Shown here piece after piece: positions 9,448 to 17,203 of a stretch of 64,000 nt of DNA. This DNA comes from Pelorhabdus rhamnosifermentans (GTDB taxonomy: Bacteria; Bacillota; Negativicutes; UMGS1260), in the NCBI RefSeq assembly GCF_018835585.1, contig NZ_JAHGVE010000001.1:434001-498000 (forward strand). Reading direction: 5' to 3'. Position numbers and translations under genes: made by a program. The first letter of the stretch is position 1. Each line of letters starts with the position of its first letter. The notes below the pieces were generated by a model. It worked only from the letters and a program-made list of their open reading frames with translations. It did not search any database and had not been told where the DNA came from.

Positions 9448-10155
9448 GTGGCGAATCCTGTAATTTCAAAAGTAAGAGCTCTTCATACCTATAGTAGTGA
9501 AACTGCTACCTATGCGGGGATAGCGACAAAAAGTCTCGCATTAGTAGGAATTGTTACTATCTCGGCACTAATAACTTGGGTAATGGGTTATGCAACCCCT
9601 GTTACGGCGACAGTTACCTCGCTTATGGGATTCATTGCGGCCCTTGCCATAAGCTTTCGTCCAGCGTGGGCTGGATTTTTGTCACCGCTTTACGCTATAT
9701 TAGAAGGTATGTTTTTAGCCGCCGTATCAGTGATGTTTGCTAAAATGTATCAGGGGATTGTCATTAATGCCGTAATGATAACATTTGGTATTGCAATTAG
9801 TTCAGCGCTTATTTACGCAAAAGGGTATGTAAAAGTTAACGCAGGCTTTATGCGGGCCGTTTATATGGCTACGCTCGGTATCTGTATAACGTATTTCATT
9901 GAATTTATTTTAAGTTTCTTTGGTATTCATATCCCCCAAATACATCAAGGTGGACCTATTGGGATTATATTTAGCCTAATCGTAATTGGTGTAGCTACTT
10001 TAAATTTGTTTATTGATTACGAAAATATCAGTCAAAGTGTACGACAAGGACTACCGGCAGAATATGAATGGTTTTGTGCTTTTGCACTCCTCGTTACGCT
10101 GATTTGGTTATACATTGAAGTATTAAACCTCCTGCGTAAATTGAAAGAAGAATAA
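9448..10155 (+). CDS. Bax inhibitor-1-like (BaxI_1/YccA-related) integral membrane protein
   Basis: 235 residues, about seven membrane helices. It opens with a short Asn-Pro stretch (MANPVISK) followed by TATYAGIATKSLALVGIVTI, as in bacterial BaxI_1 proteins, and contains NLFIDYENISQSVRQGLPAEYEWFCAFALL, the conserved acidic segment near the end (ID.E.I...V..G.P..YEW). Relatives of this superfamily act as pH-sensitive Ca2+ leak channels; function here is not known. GTG start with AAAGGAGC ahead of it. It is monocistronic, with its own promoter and a strong terminator. Confidence 0.8.
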   Translation: MANPVISKVRALHTYSSETATYAGIATKSLALVGIVTISALITWVMGYATPVTATVTSLMGFIAALAISFRPAWAGFLSPLYAILEGMFLAAVSVMFAKMYQGIVINAVMITFGIAISSALIYAKGYVKVNAGFMRAVYMATLGICITYFIEFILSFFGIHIPQIHQGGPIGIIFSLIVIGVATLNLFIDYENISQSVRQGLPAEYEWFCAFALLVTLIWLYIEVLNLLRKLKEE

Positions 10156-10194
10156 TAAAGTACTGTGCATTGTACGGAACTCAGACTGTAGACA

Positions 10195-10229
10195 AAAAGA
10201 CACTTTACGCTTTGCGTAGAGTGTCTTTT
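10195..10229. terminator. Strong intrinsic terminator between convergent genes
   Basis: AAAAGACACTTTACGC, TTT loop, GCGTAGAGTGTCTTTT. It can serve both the BaxI gene (plus) and the 42-residue gene (minus). Confidence 0.85.
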
Positions 10230-10237
10230 GCTTATTG

Positions 10238-10366
10238 TTAATGGGATTGATAGGCTATTACATAAACAGGATTGCCAAATTTGGAGATAAAGTCATTTTC
10301 AAAGTCTTTAATAGCCTTTAATTGCTCAGGAGAAAGAGTAGCAATATCACAATTATCTGATTTCAT
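10238..10366 (-). CDS. Small 42-residue protein of unknown function
   Basis: Reads MKSDNCDIATLSPEQLKAIK, then DFENDFISKFGNPVYVIAYQSH. The start is supported by AAAGGAGCTG just upstream on the minus strand and the stop abuts a terminator. The composition (amphipathic SPEQLKAIKDFENDF helix, then a short FGNPVYVIAY strand) looks like real coding sequence. I recall similar short proteins with an LSPEQL...FE...Y pattern in Firmicutes but know no function. No membrane segment or signal peptide. Confidence 0.7.
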   Translation of the reverse strand: MKSDNCDIATLSPEQLKAIKDFENDFISKFGNPVYVIAYQSH

Positions 10367-10566
10367 CAAAACAGCTCCTTTTGCAAAAAAAATTAGTGGA
10401 ACTAAATTTAGTATGAACTAAACTTGGGCTATTTATTAAAGTAGATATTGGAATTCGTGTGAATGTCACAGCAAATCATGACACATGAAGGCAAAAAAGT
10501 GAATAGATATTGGAAACTGGAGATCAGTGCTATATTTTTGTTCTAAAAGCCGTTGCAAAAGTGTTA

Positions 10567-10615
10567 CCTTTTTGTAAAAAATATGTAACCGTTAATAAAC
10601 AGGTACGTAACATAT
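10567..10615. promoter_or_regulatory. Candidate enhancer site for a sigma-54 activator
   Basis: GTTAC-17 bases-GTAAC around a TTTTTGTAAAAA centre, followed by GTAACATATTTTT, an inverted partial copy of AAAAATATGTAAC. It lies roughly 100-140 bases upstream of the GG/GC promoter at 10708, the usual distance for an enhancer-binding protein. The cognate activator is not in this part of the window. Confidence 0.5.
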
Positions 10616-10707
10616 TTTTCACAGATGAGGTAGTGGGGATGTTGGTCAGTAAACGGGTGATTAACAGACGGCTTACTTTTTAGTAATTAATCTTAAACAT
10701 CTTCTAA

Positions 10708-10724
10708 TTGGTATAATTTTTGCA
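10708..10724 (+). promoter_or_regulatory. Sigma-54 (-24/-12) promoter of the Fe-ADH/nfnAB genes
   Basis: TTGGTATAATTTTTGCA: GG and GC separated by exactly ten bases, matching TTGGYAY-N5-TTGCA. The first large gene begins 280 bases downstream. Sigma-54 control of alcohol dehydrogenases by enhancer-binding proteins is known in clostridia; here it is inferred from the site. Confidence 0.75.
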
Positions 10725-10802
10725 TTAGAAGTATTTTGCGATAAATTTATATTTTTATAAATCTACGTGGTAAATTACTGTCAAAAAAATCGAAAGGTGG
10801 TG

Positions 10803-10886
10803 ATGCAAGTGCTAAAACATACAAGACCAACCTGCTCAGTAAGAACCAGGTTCCATACTGAAAAAGGATACAATGGCCGTTTCTGA
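10803..10886 (+). CDS. Possible 27-residue leader peptide
   Basis: MQVLKHTRPTCSVRTRFHTE followed by KGYNGRF. The ATG is preceded by a strong GAAAGGTGGTG ribosome-binding site, in the leader of the sigma-54 transcript. It overlaps a second short ORF (10873-10950). It may be a leader peptide or chance. Confidence 0.35.
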   Translation: MQVLKHTRPTCSVRTRFHTEKGYNGRF

Positions 10887-10950
10887 GAAAGATACGGAAA
10901 CCACGATTATTGTCTGCACACTATGTGAAAAAATTCCCAAAGCGAGTTGA
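10873..10950 (+). CDS. Possible 25-residue CxxC peptide upstream of the Fe-ADH
   Basis: Reads MAVSEKDTETTIIVCTLCEK then IPKAS. AAAAAGGA lies upstream at workable spacing and there is a single CxxC pair. It sits 53 bases before the alcohol dehydrogenase start. Too short to judge from one genome. Confidence 0.3.
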   Translation: MAVSEKDTETTIIVCTLCEKIPKAS

Positions 10951-11003
10951 AAATGATACAGTCAAATTAAAAATTTAGAAAAAAGTAATAGGAGTGATTA
11001 TTT

Positions 11004-12173
11004 ATGAGCCGATTCACAATTCCCAGAGATATATATTTTGGTAAGGGCTGTATGACTGAGGTGCTAGAAAGCCTATCAGGAAAAAAAGCTATTGTTGTAA
11101 CAGGCGGAAGTTCCATGCAAAAATTTGGTTTTTTAGATAAAGTCATTTCCAGTTTACGAAAAACCAACATGGAAGTGATGCTTATTGAAGGCGTTGAACC
11201 TGATCCATCAGTGGAAACAGTTTTTAATGGCGCACAAAAAATGCGTGAATTTGAGCCTGACTGGATTATTGCTCTTGGGGGCGGATCACCTATTGATGCT
11301 GCCAAAGCGATGTGGATTTTCTATGAACATCCGGAAGCAACTTTTGATGACGTGAAAGATCCATTTACTGTTCCACTGCTTCGCAATAAGGCCCGTTTTG
11401 TTGCCATTCCATCTACCAGCGGAACAGCCACAGAAGTAACTGCCTTTGCTGTTATTACTGACTACAGTACAAAAATAAAATATCCTTTGGCAGACTATAA
11501 TTTGACTCCTGATATTGCCATTGTTGATTCTGAACTTGCTGAGACGATGCCACCAAAACTTGTTGCCCACACAGGAATGGATGCCTTAACTCATGCATTG
11601 GAAGCCTATGTGGCTACGGCTCGTTCTCCCTTTACGGATCCCTTGGCATTACAAGCAATTCTCATGGTAAACGATTACATTTTAAAATCTTATCAAGGCG
11701 ACTCTGAAGCTCGCGAAAAAATGCATATTGCTCAGTGTCTGGCAGGCATGTCATTTAGCAATGCCTTATTAGGCATCACTCACAGTCTGGCTCATAAAAT
11801 TGGTGCCTGGTTCCATATTCCTCACGGCTGTGCCAATGCTATCTTATTGCCTTTTGTTATTGATTTCAATAAGAAGGTTTCACTGCAAAACTATGCTAAA
11901 GTTGCGAAAAATTTGGGACTTGCAGGATCATCCTCTGACGAACTTGTTGATAATTTGGTCAAGTTCGTTCAGAATTTAAATGAGCAGTTAAACATTCCGG
12001 CAACTTTGCAGGGCGCAGGTGTAACAACAGAGCTATTTAATAGTAGCGTGGATATCATTGCGGAAAATGCTGTTAATGATCCTTGTACAGGCTCAAATCC
12101 CCGCTTAGCAAGTGCGGAGGATTTGAAAAAAATACTAATCTGTGCCTTTAAGGGAGAAAAAGTAGCTTTTTAA
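11004..12173 (+). CDS. Iron-containing alcohol dehydrogenase (group III)
   Basis: 389 residues: an NAD(P)-binding half (KAIVVTGGSSMQKFG; ALGGGSPIDAAKAMW) and a metal-binding helical half. The metal ligands are visible as the Asp in TPDIAIVDSELAE and the His residues in MDALTHALEAY, SLAHKIG and HIPHGCANAILLP. The family reduces aldehydes or ketones, or oxidises alcohols, in fermentation; butanol-, 4-hydroxybutyrate- and 1,3-propanediol-type members cannot be separated here. A good AGGAGTG site precedes the ATG. Followed 65 bases later by nfnAB, probably as one transcript, which suggests a redox-sink role using NAD(P)H. Confidence 0.92.
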   Translation: MSRFTIPRDIYFGKGCMTEVLESLSGKKAIVVTGGSSMQKFGFLDKVISSLRKTNMEVMLIEGVEPDPSVETVFNGAQKMREFEPDWIIALGGGSPIDAAKAMWIFYEHPEATFDDVKDPFTVPLLRNKARFVAIPSTSGTATEVTAFAVITDYSTKIKYPLADYNLTPDIAIVDSELAETMPPKLVAHTGMDALTHALEAYVATARSPFTDPLALQAILMVNDYILKSYQGDSEAREKMHIAQCLAGMSFSNALLGITHSLAHKIGAWFHIPHGCANAILLPFVIDFNKKVSLQNYAKVAKNLGLAGSSSDELVDNLVKFVQNLNEQLNIPATLQGAGVTTELFNSSVDIIAENAVNDPCTGSNPRLASAEDLKKILICAFKGEKVAF

Positions 12174-12238
12174 TGAATGAATTTATATATACGGCTTTCA
12201 AGTTGGAGTTTAGGTAGCTTATTTTAAGGAGTGGTTGA

Positions 12239-13078
12239 ATGTTTAAAATCGTTGCAAAAAAAGTTTTATCACCCACAGTCAAGCAGTTTGCCATGGCTGC
12301 ACCGCAAATTGCAAAAAAATGTCAGCCGGGGCAATTTGTGATTATCCGAATTGATGACGAAGGGGAACGTGTACCTCTCACAATTGCTGATTTCGACCGG
12401 GATAAAGGGATAATTACCCTGCTTTTTCAGGAAGTTGGGGCGTCAACCCAGCAGCTAGGGCAGCTTGAAGAAGGCGAAAGTATTCTCGATATTGCTGGTC
12501 CGTTAGGTAATCCGACGCGCATAAAAAAAATGGGAACTGTTGTATGTATTGGCGGGGGTATTGGTACAGCTCCTGTATATCCCATTGCCCGTGCCATGAA
12601 AGCAGCGGGCAATCGTGTGATTTCTATTATTGGTGCACGTACGGCGGAACTATTAATTTTTGAAGATGAAATGAAAAATGCCAGTGATGAACTCTATATT
12701 ACAACGGATGATGGTTCCAAAGGAATCAAAGGGTTTGTAACAGATGTACTGAAGCGCTTAATTGATGAAGAAAAATTGGCCGAAGTCATGGCGATTGGTC
12801 CTGTCGTGATGATGCGCGGTGTTGCTGAAGTGACACGTCCTTATAAAATTCCGACGGTTGTCAGCCTAAATCCAATTATGGTCGATGGCACAGGTATGTG
12901 TGGCGGTTGTCGGGTGGCTGTAGGAAATGAAAGCAAATTTGCTTGTGTTGATGGACCGGAATTTGATGCCCATCAAGTGGACTTTGACACCTTAATTGCT
13001 CGTCAAAAAATGTATATTCCACTTGAGAAAAAGAGTTGTGAAAATGGAAGGGGGGGCTGCAAATGTCACCAGTCATGA
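12239..13078 (+). CDS. nfnA: NADH-dependent reduced ferredoxin:NADP+ oxidoreductase, subunit NfnA
   Basis: 279 residues: an FAD domain (PGQFVIIRIDDEGERVPLTI), an NAD-binding domain (CIGGGIGTAPVYPIARAMK) and a C-terminal [2Fe-2S] cysteine cluster (GTGMCGGCRVAVGNESKFAC, then the late cysteines of the tail). It resembles dihydroorotate dehydrogenase electron-transfer subunits, but pairing with a GltD-like partner and the PEFDAHQVDF tail mark it as NfnA. The complex bifurcates electrons between NADPH, NAD+ and ferredoxin in the cytoplasm. It overlaps nfnB by 16 bases. Confidence 0.9.
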   Translation: MFKIVAKKVLSPTVKQFAMAAPQIAKKCQPGQFVIIRIDDEGERVPLTIADFDRDKGIITLLFQEVGASTQQLGQLEEGESILDIAGPLGNPTRIKKMGTVVCIGGGIGTAPVYPIARAMKAAGNRVISIIGARTAELLIFEDEMKNASDELYITTDDGSKGIKGFVTDVLKRLIDEEKLAEVMAIGPVVMMRGVAEVTRPYKIPTVVSLNPIMVDGTGMCGGCRVAVGNESKFACVDGPEFDAHQVDFDTLIARQKMYIPLEKKSCENGRGGCKCHQS

Positions 13079-14460
13079 AAAAACATGCCATGCCTGAACA
13101 AGATCCCAAGGTTCGAGCTAAAAATTTTAATGAAGTAACATTAGGATATGGTGAAGACACTGCCCTTGCTGAAGCACAGCGTTGTTTGCATTGCAAAACA
13201 GCCCCTTGTCGCCAAGGCTGTCCTGTTGAGGTAAATATTCCCGAATTTATTCAGCACATTAAAGATGGACAAATGGATGAGGCCATTAAAAGCTTAAAAA
13301 GCTATAATAGTCTCCCTGCCGTGTGCGGGCGTGTTTGTCCGCAGGAAGAACAGTGTGAAAAGCATTGTGTGCTGGCAAAGAAAGGTGAGTCTGTTGGGAT
13401 CGGCCGCTTAGAACGGTATGCTGCGGATTATGCAAGAGAACATGGCGAGACAGTAACGGCACCACAGCGGGCAGCAAATGCACAAAAGGTGGCCGTCATT
13501 GGCGCTGGCCCGGCAGGTCTAACGGCAGCAGGCGATTTGGCTAAACTAGGCTATGCTGTGACGATATTTGAAGCTTTGCATGCGCCAGGTGGAGTCCTCA
13601 TGTATGGCATCCCGGAATTTCGGTTGCCCAAAGCCATTGTGCAGCAGGAAATTAGCAATCTAAAAAAATTGGGTGTAGTTATTGAAGTGAATGCCATTAT
13701 TGGCCGGACCTATACGATTGATGAGTTACTTGATGAGGAAGGTTTTGAGGCTGTCTTTATTGGGACAGGCGCTGGTTTACCGCACTTTTTACAAATTCCG
13801 GGTGAAAATCTAAATGGTGTATATTCGGCAAATGAGTTTTTAACGCGTTGTAATTTAATGAAGGCCTATCAATTTCCGAAAGCAGCGACACCCATTAAAG
13901 TGGGCCATAAGGTTGCTGTTGTTGGCGGTGGCAATGTGGCGATGGATGCTGCTCGAACGGCACTTCGTCTGGGAGCGGAAGAATCTTATATTGTCTATCG
14001 GCGATCCGAAACAGAAATGCCGGCTCGTTTAGAAGAAGTACATCATGCTAAAGAGGAAGGCGTGCAGTTTAGACTGCTAACGAATCCGCTTGAGGTTGTT
14101 GGAAAGGACAGCTGGGTTACGGGGCTTAGGTGCATGAAGATGGAGCTTGGCGAGCCTGATGCGAGTGGTAGGCGTCGTCCTGTAGAAATAGCCGGATCGG
14201 AATTTACTCTTGATGTAGATGTAGTGATTATGGCGATTGGTCAAGGGCCGAATCCGTTGATACAATCGACAACAAAGGGATTAGATACGAATAAACGCGG
14301 CAATATTATCGCTGATGAAGAGACAGGCCAGACTTCACGGCCGGGTATTTTTGCTGGTGGTGATATTGTGACAGGCGCAGCAACTGTTATATTGGCCATG
14401 GGAGCAGGCAAGAAGTCTGCTGCGGCCATAGACAAGTATTTGCAGGAAAAACGTCAGTAG
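13063..14460 (+). CDS. nfnB: NADH-dependent reduced ferredoxin:NADP+ oxidoreductase, subunit NfnB (GltD-like)
   Basis: 465 residues. The N-terminal part carries cysteine motifs for two [4Fe-4S] clusters (CLHCKTAPCRQGCP and CGRVCPQEEQCEKHC), then an FAD-binding GAGPAGLTAAGDLAKLGY, an NADPH-binding VVGGGNVAMDAARTALRLG, and a C-terminal FAD motif PGIFAGGDIVTG. It is often annotated as glutamate synthase small chain; the overlap with nfnA and the absence of a GltB large subunit support NfnB, which carries the bifurcating flavin. A hairpin repeat at 14523 follows. Confidence 0.9.
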   Translation: MSPVMKKHAMPEQDPKVRAKNFNEVTLGYGEDTALAEAQRCLHCKTAPCRQGCPVEVNIPEFIQHIKDGQMDEAIKSLKSYNSLPAVCGRVCPQEEQCEKHCVLAKKGESVGIGRLERYAADYAREHGETVTAPQRAANAQKVAVIGAGPAGLTAAGDLAKLGYAVTIFEALHAPGGVLMYGIPEFRLPKAIVQQEISNLKKLGVVIEVNAIIGRTYTIDELLDEEGFEAVFIGTGAGLPHFLQIPGENLNGVYSANEFLTRCNLMKAYQFPKAATPIKVGHKVAVVGGGNVAMDAARTALRLGAEESYIVYRRSETEMPARLEEVHHAKEEGVQFRLLTNPLEVVGKDSWVTGLRCMKMELGEPDASGRRRPVEIAGSEFTLDVDVVIMAIGQGPNPLIQSTTKGLDTNKRGNIIADEETGQTSRPGIFAGGDIVTGAATVILAMGAGKKSAAAIDKYLQEKRQ

Positions 14461-14522
14461 TAGATTCACAGCTGATTTTGGAGCTACTATGGTACACGCC
14501 AATTCAATAATAGGAACAAGGA

Positions 14523-14558
14523 ACAGCTATTTGTCTAGTAATGGATAAATAGCTGTTT
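14523..14558. repeat. Dispersed hairpin repeat, copy 2
   Basis: ACAGCTATTTGTC, loop TAGTAATG, GATAAATAGCTGT, then TTT. It follows nfnB, where a terminator would be expected. Flanking bases (AATAGGAAC before, TTTTGGCGTTTGA after) resemble copy 1 at 9279, so the repeat unit is longer than the hairpin. Confidence 0.85.
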
Positions 14559-14672
14559 TGGCGTTTGAGTATTTATCATGTGTGGAACATTACTGGTTTA
14601 ATTCTGCTCAACATCGTAAGAATTGTAGCATGAAAATATCTTGCGGATGAACTTGTGTGCAGTCAAATATGA

Positions 14673-14701
14673 TTGACATACCCGTCTTGTTATAATAAAA
14701 T
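14673..14701 (+). promoter_or_regulatory. Promoter of the c-di-GMP riboswitch operon
   Basis: TTGACA at 14673-14678, 17-base spacer, TAAAAT at 14696-14701. The -35 overlaps a GTCAA-N6-TTGAC palindrome (14662-14677) that could bind a regulator. Confidence 0.6.
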
Positions 14702-14744
14702 TTAGGTAATAAAATTTATTAATCAATTAATAAATTTTGATTAA

Positions 14745-14832
14745 TAGGCAAACTTGCTGAAAGGCAAGGACGCAAAACTATGGGTCTACTAGTGAACGGT
14801 TTGCTAATGATCGCCAGGTTGCATTCTTTAAT
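14745..14832 (+). ncRNA. Cyclic di-GMP-I (GEMM-I) riboswitch
   Basis: The GEMM-I hallmarks are in order: AGGCAAACTTGC, a GAAA-type tetraloop hairpin (CTTGCTGAAAGGCAAG), GGACGCAAA immediately after it, and the closing CGCCAGGTTGC. This matches the conserved GGCAAACC...GAAA...GGACGCAAAGCC...GGUUGCC pattern. It lies between a promoter (14673) and the RR-CheC-diguanylate cyclase operon, whose last gene makes its ligand. Confidence 0.9.
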
Positions 14833-14863
14833 AAAAGAATACACTTGGTGTTTTTTTTATTTC
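14832..14863 (+). terminator. Riboswitch expression-platform terminator
   Basis: ATTCTTTAATAAAAGAAT stem-loop directly followed by ACACTTGGTGT and eight T residues, just after the aptamer. Folding is needed to decide whether c-di-GMP turns the operon on or off. Confidence 0.65.
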
Positions 14864-14901
14864 GGAATATCTGTTATCTACAAATATAGGAGGAATATAT
14901 A

Positions 14902-15279
14902 TTGAAAATCTTAATTGTAGAGGATTCTAAGTTTTCACAAAAGGTTGCTACCCGCCTATTTGCCGAGGCATTTCCTGCTGCGGAGTTGATTTTGGCTGAC
15001 AATGGTGTGGCTGGTTATGAGAAATTTATGCAGGTACATCCGGACGTTATTGTGACTGACTTATTAATGCCGCAGATGACTGGACAGGAAATGATTAGAA
15101 AGATCCGGATAGTAGATCAAAATATTCTTATTTTTCCATTAACGGCGGATGTTCAGCAATCGACCAAAGCAGAATTGGCGGAATTTAATATTACCGCTTT
15201 AATCAATAAACCGCTGAATCAGGAGAAATTGGTTTTGGTGGAAAAAATAGTGGGGGAAAAATTGCATGATGCTAAGTGA
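14902..15279 (+). CDS. Single-domain CheY-like response regulator
   Basis: 125 residues, a receiver domain only: acidic pocket (LIVEDSKFS), phospho-acceptor Asp in VTDLLMPQMTG, conserved Thr/Ser position in FPLTADVQ and Lys in LINKPLNQ. No output domain, so it acts by protein contact like CheY. It is first in an operon read through a c-di-GMP riboswitch and overlaps the CheC gene, a candidate phosphatase for it. TTG start at 14902 with AGGAGG upstream. Confidence 0.92.
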   Translation: MKILIVEDSKFSQKVATRLFAEAFPAAELILADNGVAGYEKFMQVHPDVIVTDLLMPQMTGQEMIRKIRIVDQNILIFPLTADVQQSTKAELAEFNITALINKPLNQEKLVLVEKIVGEKLHDAK

Positions 15280-15916
15280 GATGCAACAAGATGCGCTTAC
15301 TGAATTTTTTAATATATGTGTTGGTCAGGCTGCTGGTATGTTGTCGGAAATTGTTAATCGGAAAATAAAACTTTCCATACCTGTCATTGATTTATTATCT
15401 GCTGATGATATTACTGCTTCCTATTTCGATTCATGTATCGGTGACTCCTCAGGGCATGTTATGTCATCTTCCTTACAGTTTGGTCAAGAGTATAATGGAA
15501 AAGCTTTTTTATTGTTTCCCGTCGATCAGGCCAAGTTATTGGTTAATATATGTTTAAATGAAATTAGTGACAATGCTATCATTTATGATCAGCAGGAATT
15601 GCTTGATACTGATTTTGACGTTATAAAAGAAATTGGTAATATTATTTTAAATTCCGTGGTTGGTGGGCTTGGCAATCTGCTTGTGACGAAATTAACTTAT
15701 TCGCTGCCGGAAGTTGAAATGCTTTTTGTTTCTACTGAAAAGCAAGCTGATTTGTTGCAAAACAATATATATGCATTCATGATGAAAACCATGTTTTCTA
15801 TTGAAAATACCCAGTTTTCCGGGACTATACTGATTATTTTTGGAATGGATTCAGTTACCCGATTAATCGCAAAAATCGATGATATGTTGGAGGAAAGCGA
15901 TGCATTCACTTCTTAA
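15266..15916 (+). CDS. CheC-family phosphatase
   Basis: 216 residues with two CheC active-site repeats, each an E-x-x-N helix with a proline about 22 residues later: LTEFFN...LSIP near the N terminus and KEIGN...YSLP near 117-142. CheC dephosphorylates phospho-CheY. It overlaps the receiver gene by 14 bases (ATG at 15266 or 15269) and the diguanylate cyclase gene by 17, so all three are translationally coupled. The receiver is its likely substrate. Confidence 0.85.
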   Translation: MMLSEMQQDALTEFFNICVGQAAGMLSEIVNRKIKLSIPVIDLLSADDITASYFDSCIGDSSGHVMSSSLQFGQEYNGKAFLLFPVDQAKLLVNICLNEISDNAIIYDQQELLDTDFDVIKEIGNIILNSVVGGLGNLLVTKLTYSLPEVEMLFVSTEKQADLLQNNIYAFMMKTMFSIENTQFSGTILIIFGMDSVTRLIAKIDDMLEESDAFTS

Positions 15917-16862
15917 TTGCCTGCTTGATAATTTGGCACACGGAATATTACTTGTCGATAAAGAGTATCGGGTAGTTTTGTGGAATGGGTGGATGGAACG
16001 CGTGAGTGGGTTAAACAAAGCGGATGTGATAGGGAAAAAAGTATCAGTAGTTTGTCCCTGCTTTGTAGAACTAAAGTTTAGGCGAATGCTAATGGATACC
16101 ATTGTTCGCGGTCAAAATTGTTTTTTTGCGGGAATATTGCACCATGATTTTGTGTCTCCCAAGAATGTAGAAATTTCTCAAGAAGCAAAACGGCAAAATA
16201 TGCAAATCGAAGCATTTTATCATCAAGGAGAAACATTTGCTTTGATTCAAATTAATGATATCACAGTACAATATCGGCGAGTTCACTGCCTACAGAATAT
16301 GATCAAAAGATTAGAAATGGATGTTAAGGCTGTGAAAAAAGCGGAAGAAAGAGCCAGACAGAGTGCTTTGTACGATCCACTCACTGGGGTGTGCAACCGG
16401 AATTCGCTCTTTGAGCGTCTGGAATATGTAATGAATCAGGCGAAACGTGCTGGTTGGCTGGTGGCAGTCCTATTTATTGATCTGGATGGGTTTAAAATAA
16501 TTAATGATATGCATGGACATATTACAGGTGATAATCTTATTAAAGAGGTTGCTGTTCGCTTAAAGCAAACAGTACGGCAGACCGATATTGTTGCCCGATT
16601 TGGTGGAGATGAATTTGTTGTTATTTTGCCTAATATTTACGATCCCGCCGAGGCAAATTATGTTGGTCAAAAAATTCGCCATTCCATTGATGAGAAATTT
16701 AATTTAGATGGTAAAATAGTGAGTATAACAGCTAGTATTGGTATTAGTCTTTATCCCTCTGATGCCGATAATGTCGAGAATTTGCTTAAAAAGGCGGATC
16801 AAGCTATGTATTCGGTCAAGGCTTTTGGTAAGAACGATTGTCAGTTTGCCTCTACCATGTGA
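15900..16862 (+). CDS. PAS-GGDEF diguanylate cyclase
   Basis: About 320 residues. N-terminal PAS-like sensor (NLAHGILLVDKEYRVVLWNG, about 9-120), a short coiled coil (MIKRLEMDVKAVKKAEERAR), then a complete GGDEF domain with LYDPLTGVCNRNSLFERLEY, FIDLDGFKIIND and the active-site FGGDEFVVIL. An inhibitory I-site RQTD sits exactly five residues before GGDEF, so c-di-GMP product feedback is likely. The start at 15900 is chosen because GGAGG (15889-15893) precedes it. It closes a loop: it makes the ligand of the riboswitch that controls its own operon. Confidence 0.93.
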   Translation: MHSLLNCLLDNLAHGILLVDKEYRVVLWNGWMERVSGLNKADVIGKKVSVVCPCFVELKFRRMLMDTIVRGQNCFFAGILHHDFVSPKNVEISQEAKRQNMQIEAFYHQGETFALIQINDITVQYRRVHCLQNMIKRLEMDVKAVKKAEERARQSALYDPLTGVCNRNSLFERLEYVMNQAKRAGWLVAVLFIDLDGFKIINDMHGHITGDNLIKEVAVRLKQTVRQTDIVARFGGDEFVVILPNIYDPAEANYVGQKIRHSIDEKFNLDGKIVSITASIGISLYPSDADNVENLLKKADQAMYSVKAFGKNDCQFASTM

Positions 16863-16886
16863 ATTTTATCGTTTTATAATAATATT

Positions 16887-16924
16887 AAAAAGCTATTTGT
16901 CTAGTAATGGACAGATAGCTTTTT
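16887..16924. repeat. Dispersed hairpin repeat, copy 3
   Basis: AAAAGCTATTTGTC, loop TAGTAATG, GACAGATAGCTTTT, 25 bases after the cyclase stop. Same loop as copy 2. With its T-run it can terminate the operon. Confidence 0.85.
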
Positions 16925-17029
16925 AATACACCAAATTCCAGATAAATCAGCCAAAATACAAATAATGCGAGTAAGTATAGAAGTTTGTCTCCAGAAGCAA
17001 CAACTAAGTCAAGCTGCATCAATCTTACT

Positions 17030-17070
17030 AAAGGCCAAGAATGCTTGAGCAAAGCGTTCTTGGCCTTTTT
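17030..17070. terminator. Intrinsic terminator
   Basis: AAAGGCCAAGAATGC, loop, GCGTTCTTGGCCTTTTT. Nothing else recognisable lies in 16925-17203 apart from the ribosome-binding region of the next gene. Confidence 0.75.
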
Positions 17071-17203
17071 AAATCACGGGATGGCTGTATATAGGAAATC
17101 TAAAAGATAATCTAAAATTAACGTAAGCTGCCTTGTTTGAGTACTGAAGCATTAATACAATGAAGGAGTAAGATGTCTTAAAAACTGATATCTGAGGTGT
17201 GCT

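Noticed and set aside
13063-14460. Glutamate synthase small subunit (GltD) as function of the GltD-like gene
   Set aside because: No GltB gene is present and it overlaps an NfnA-type partner, so NfnB fits better.
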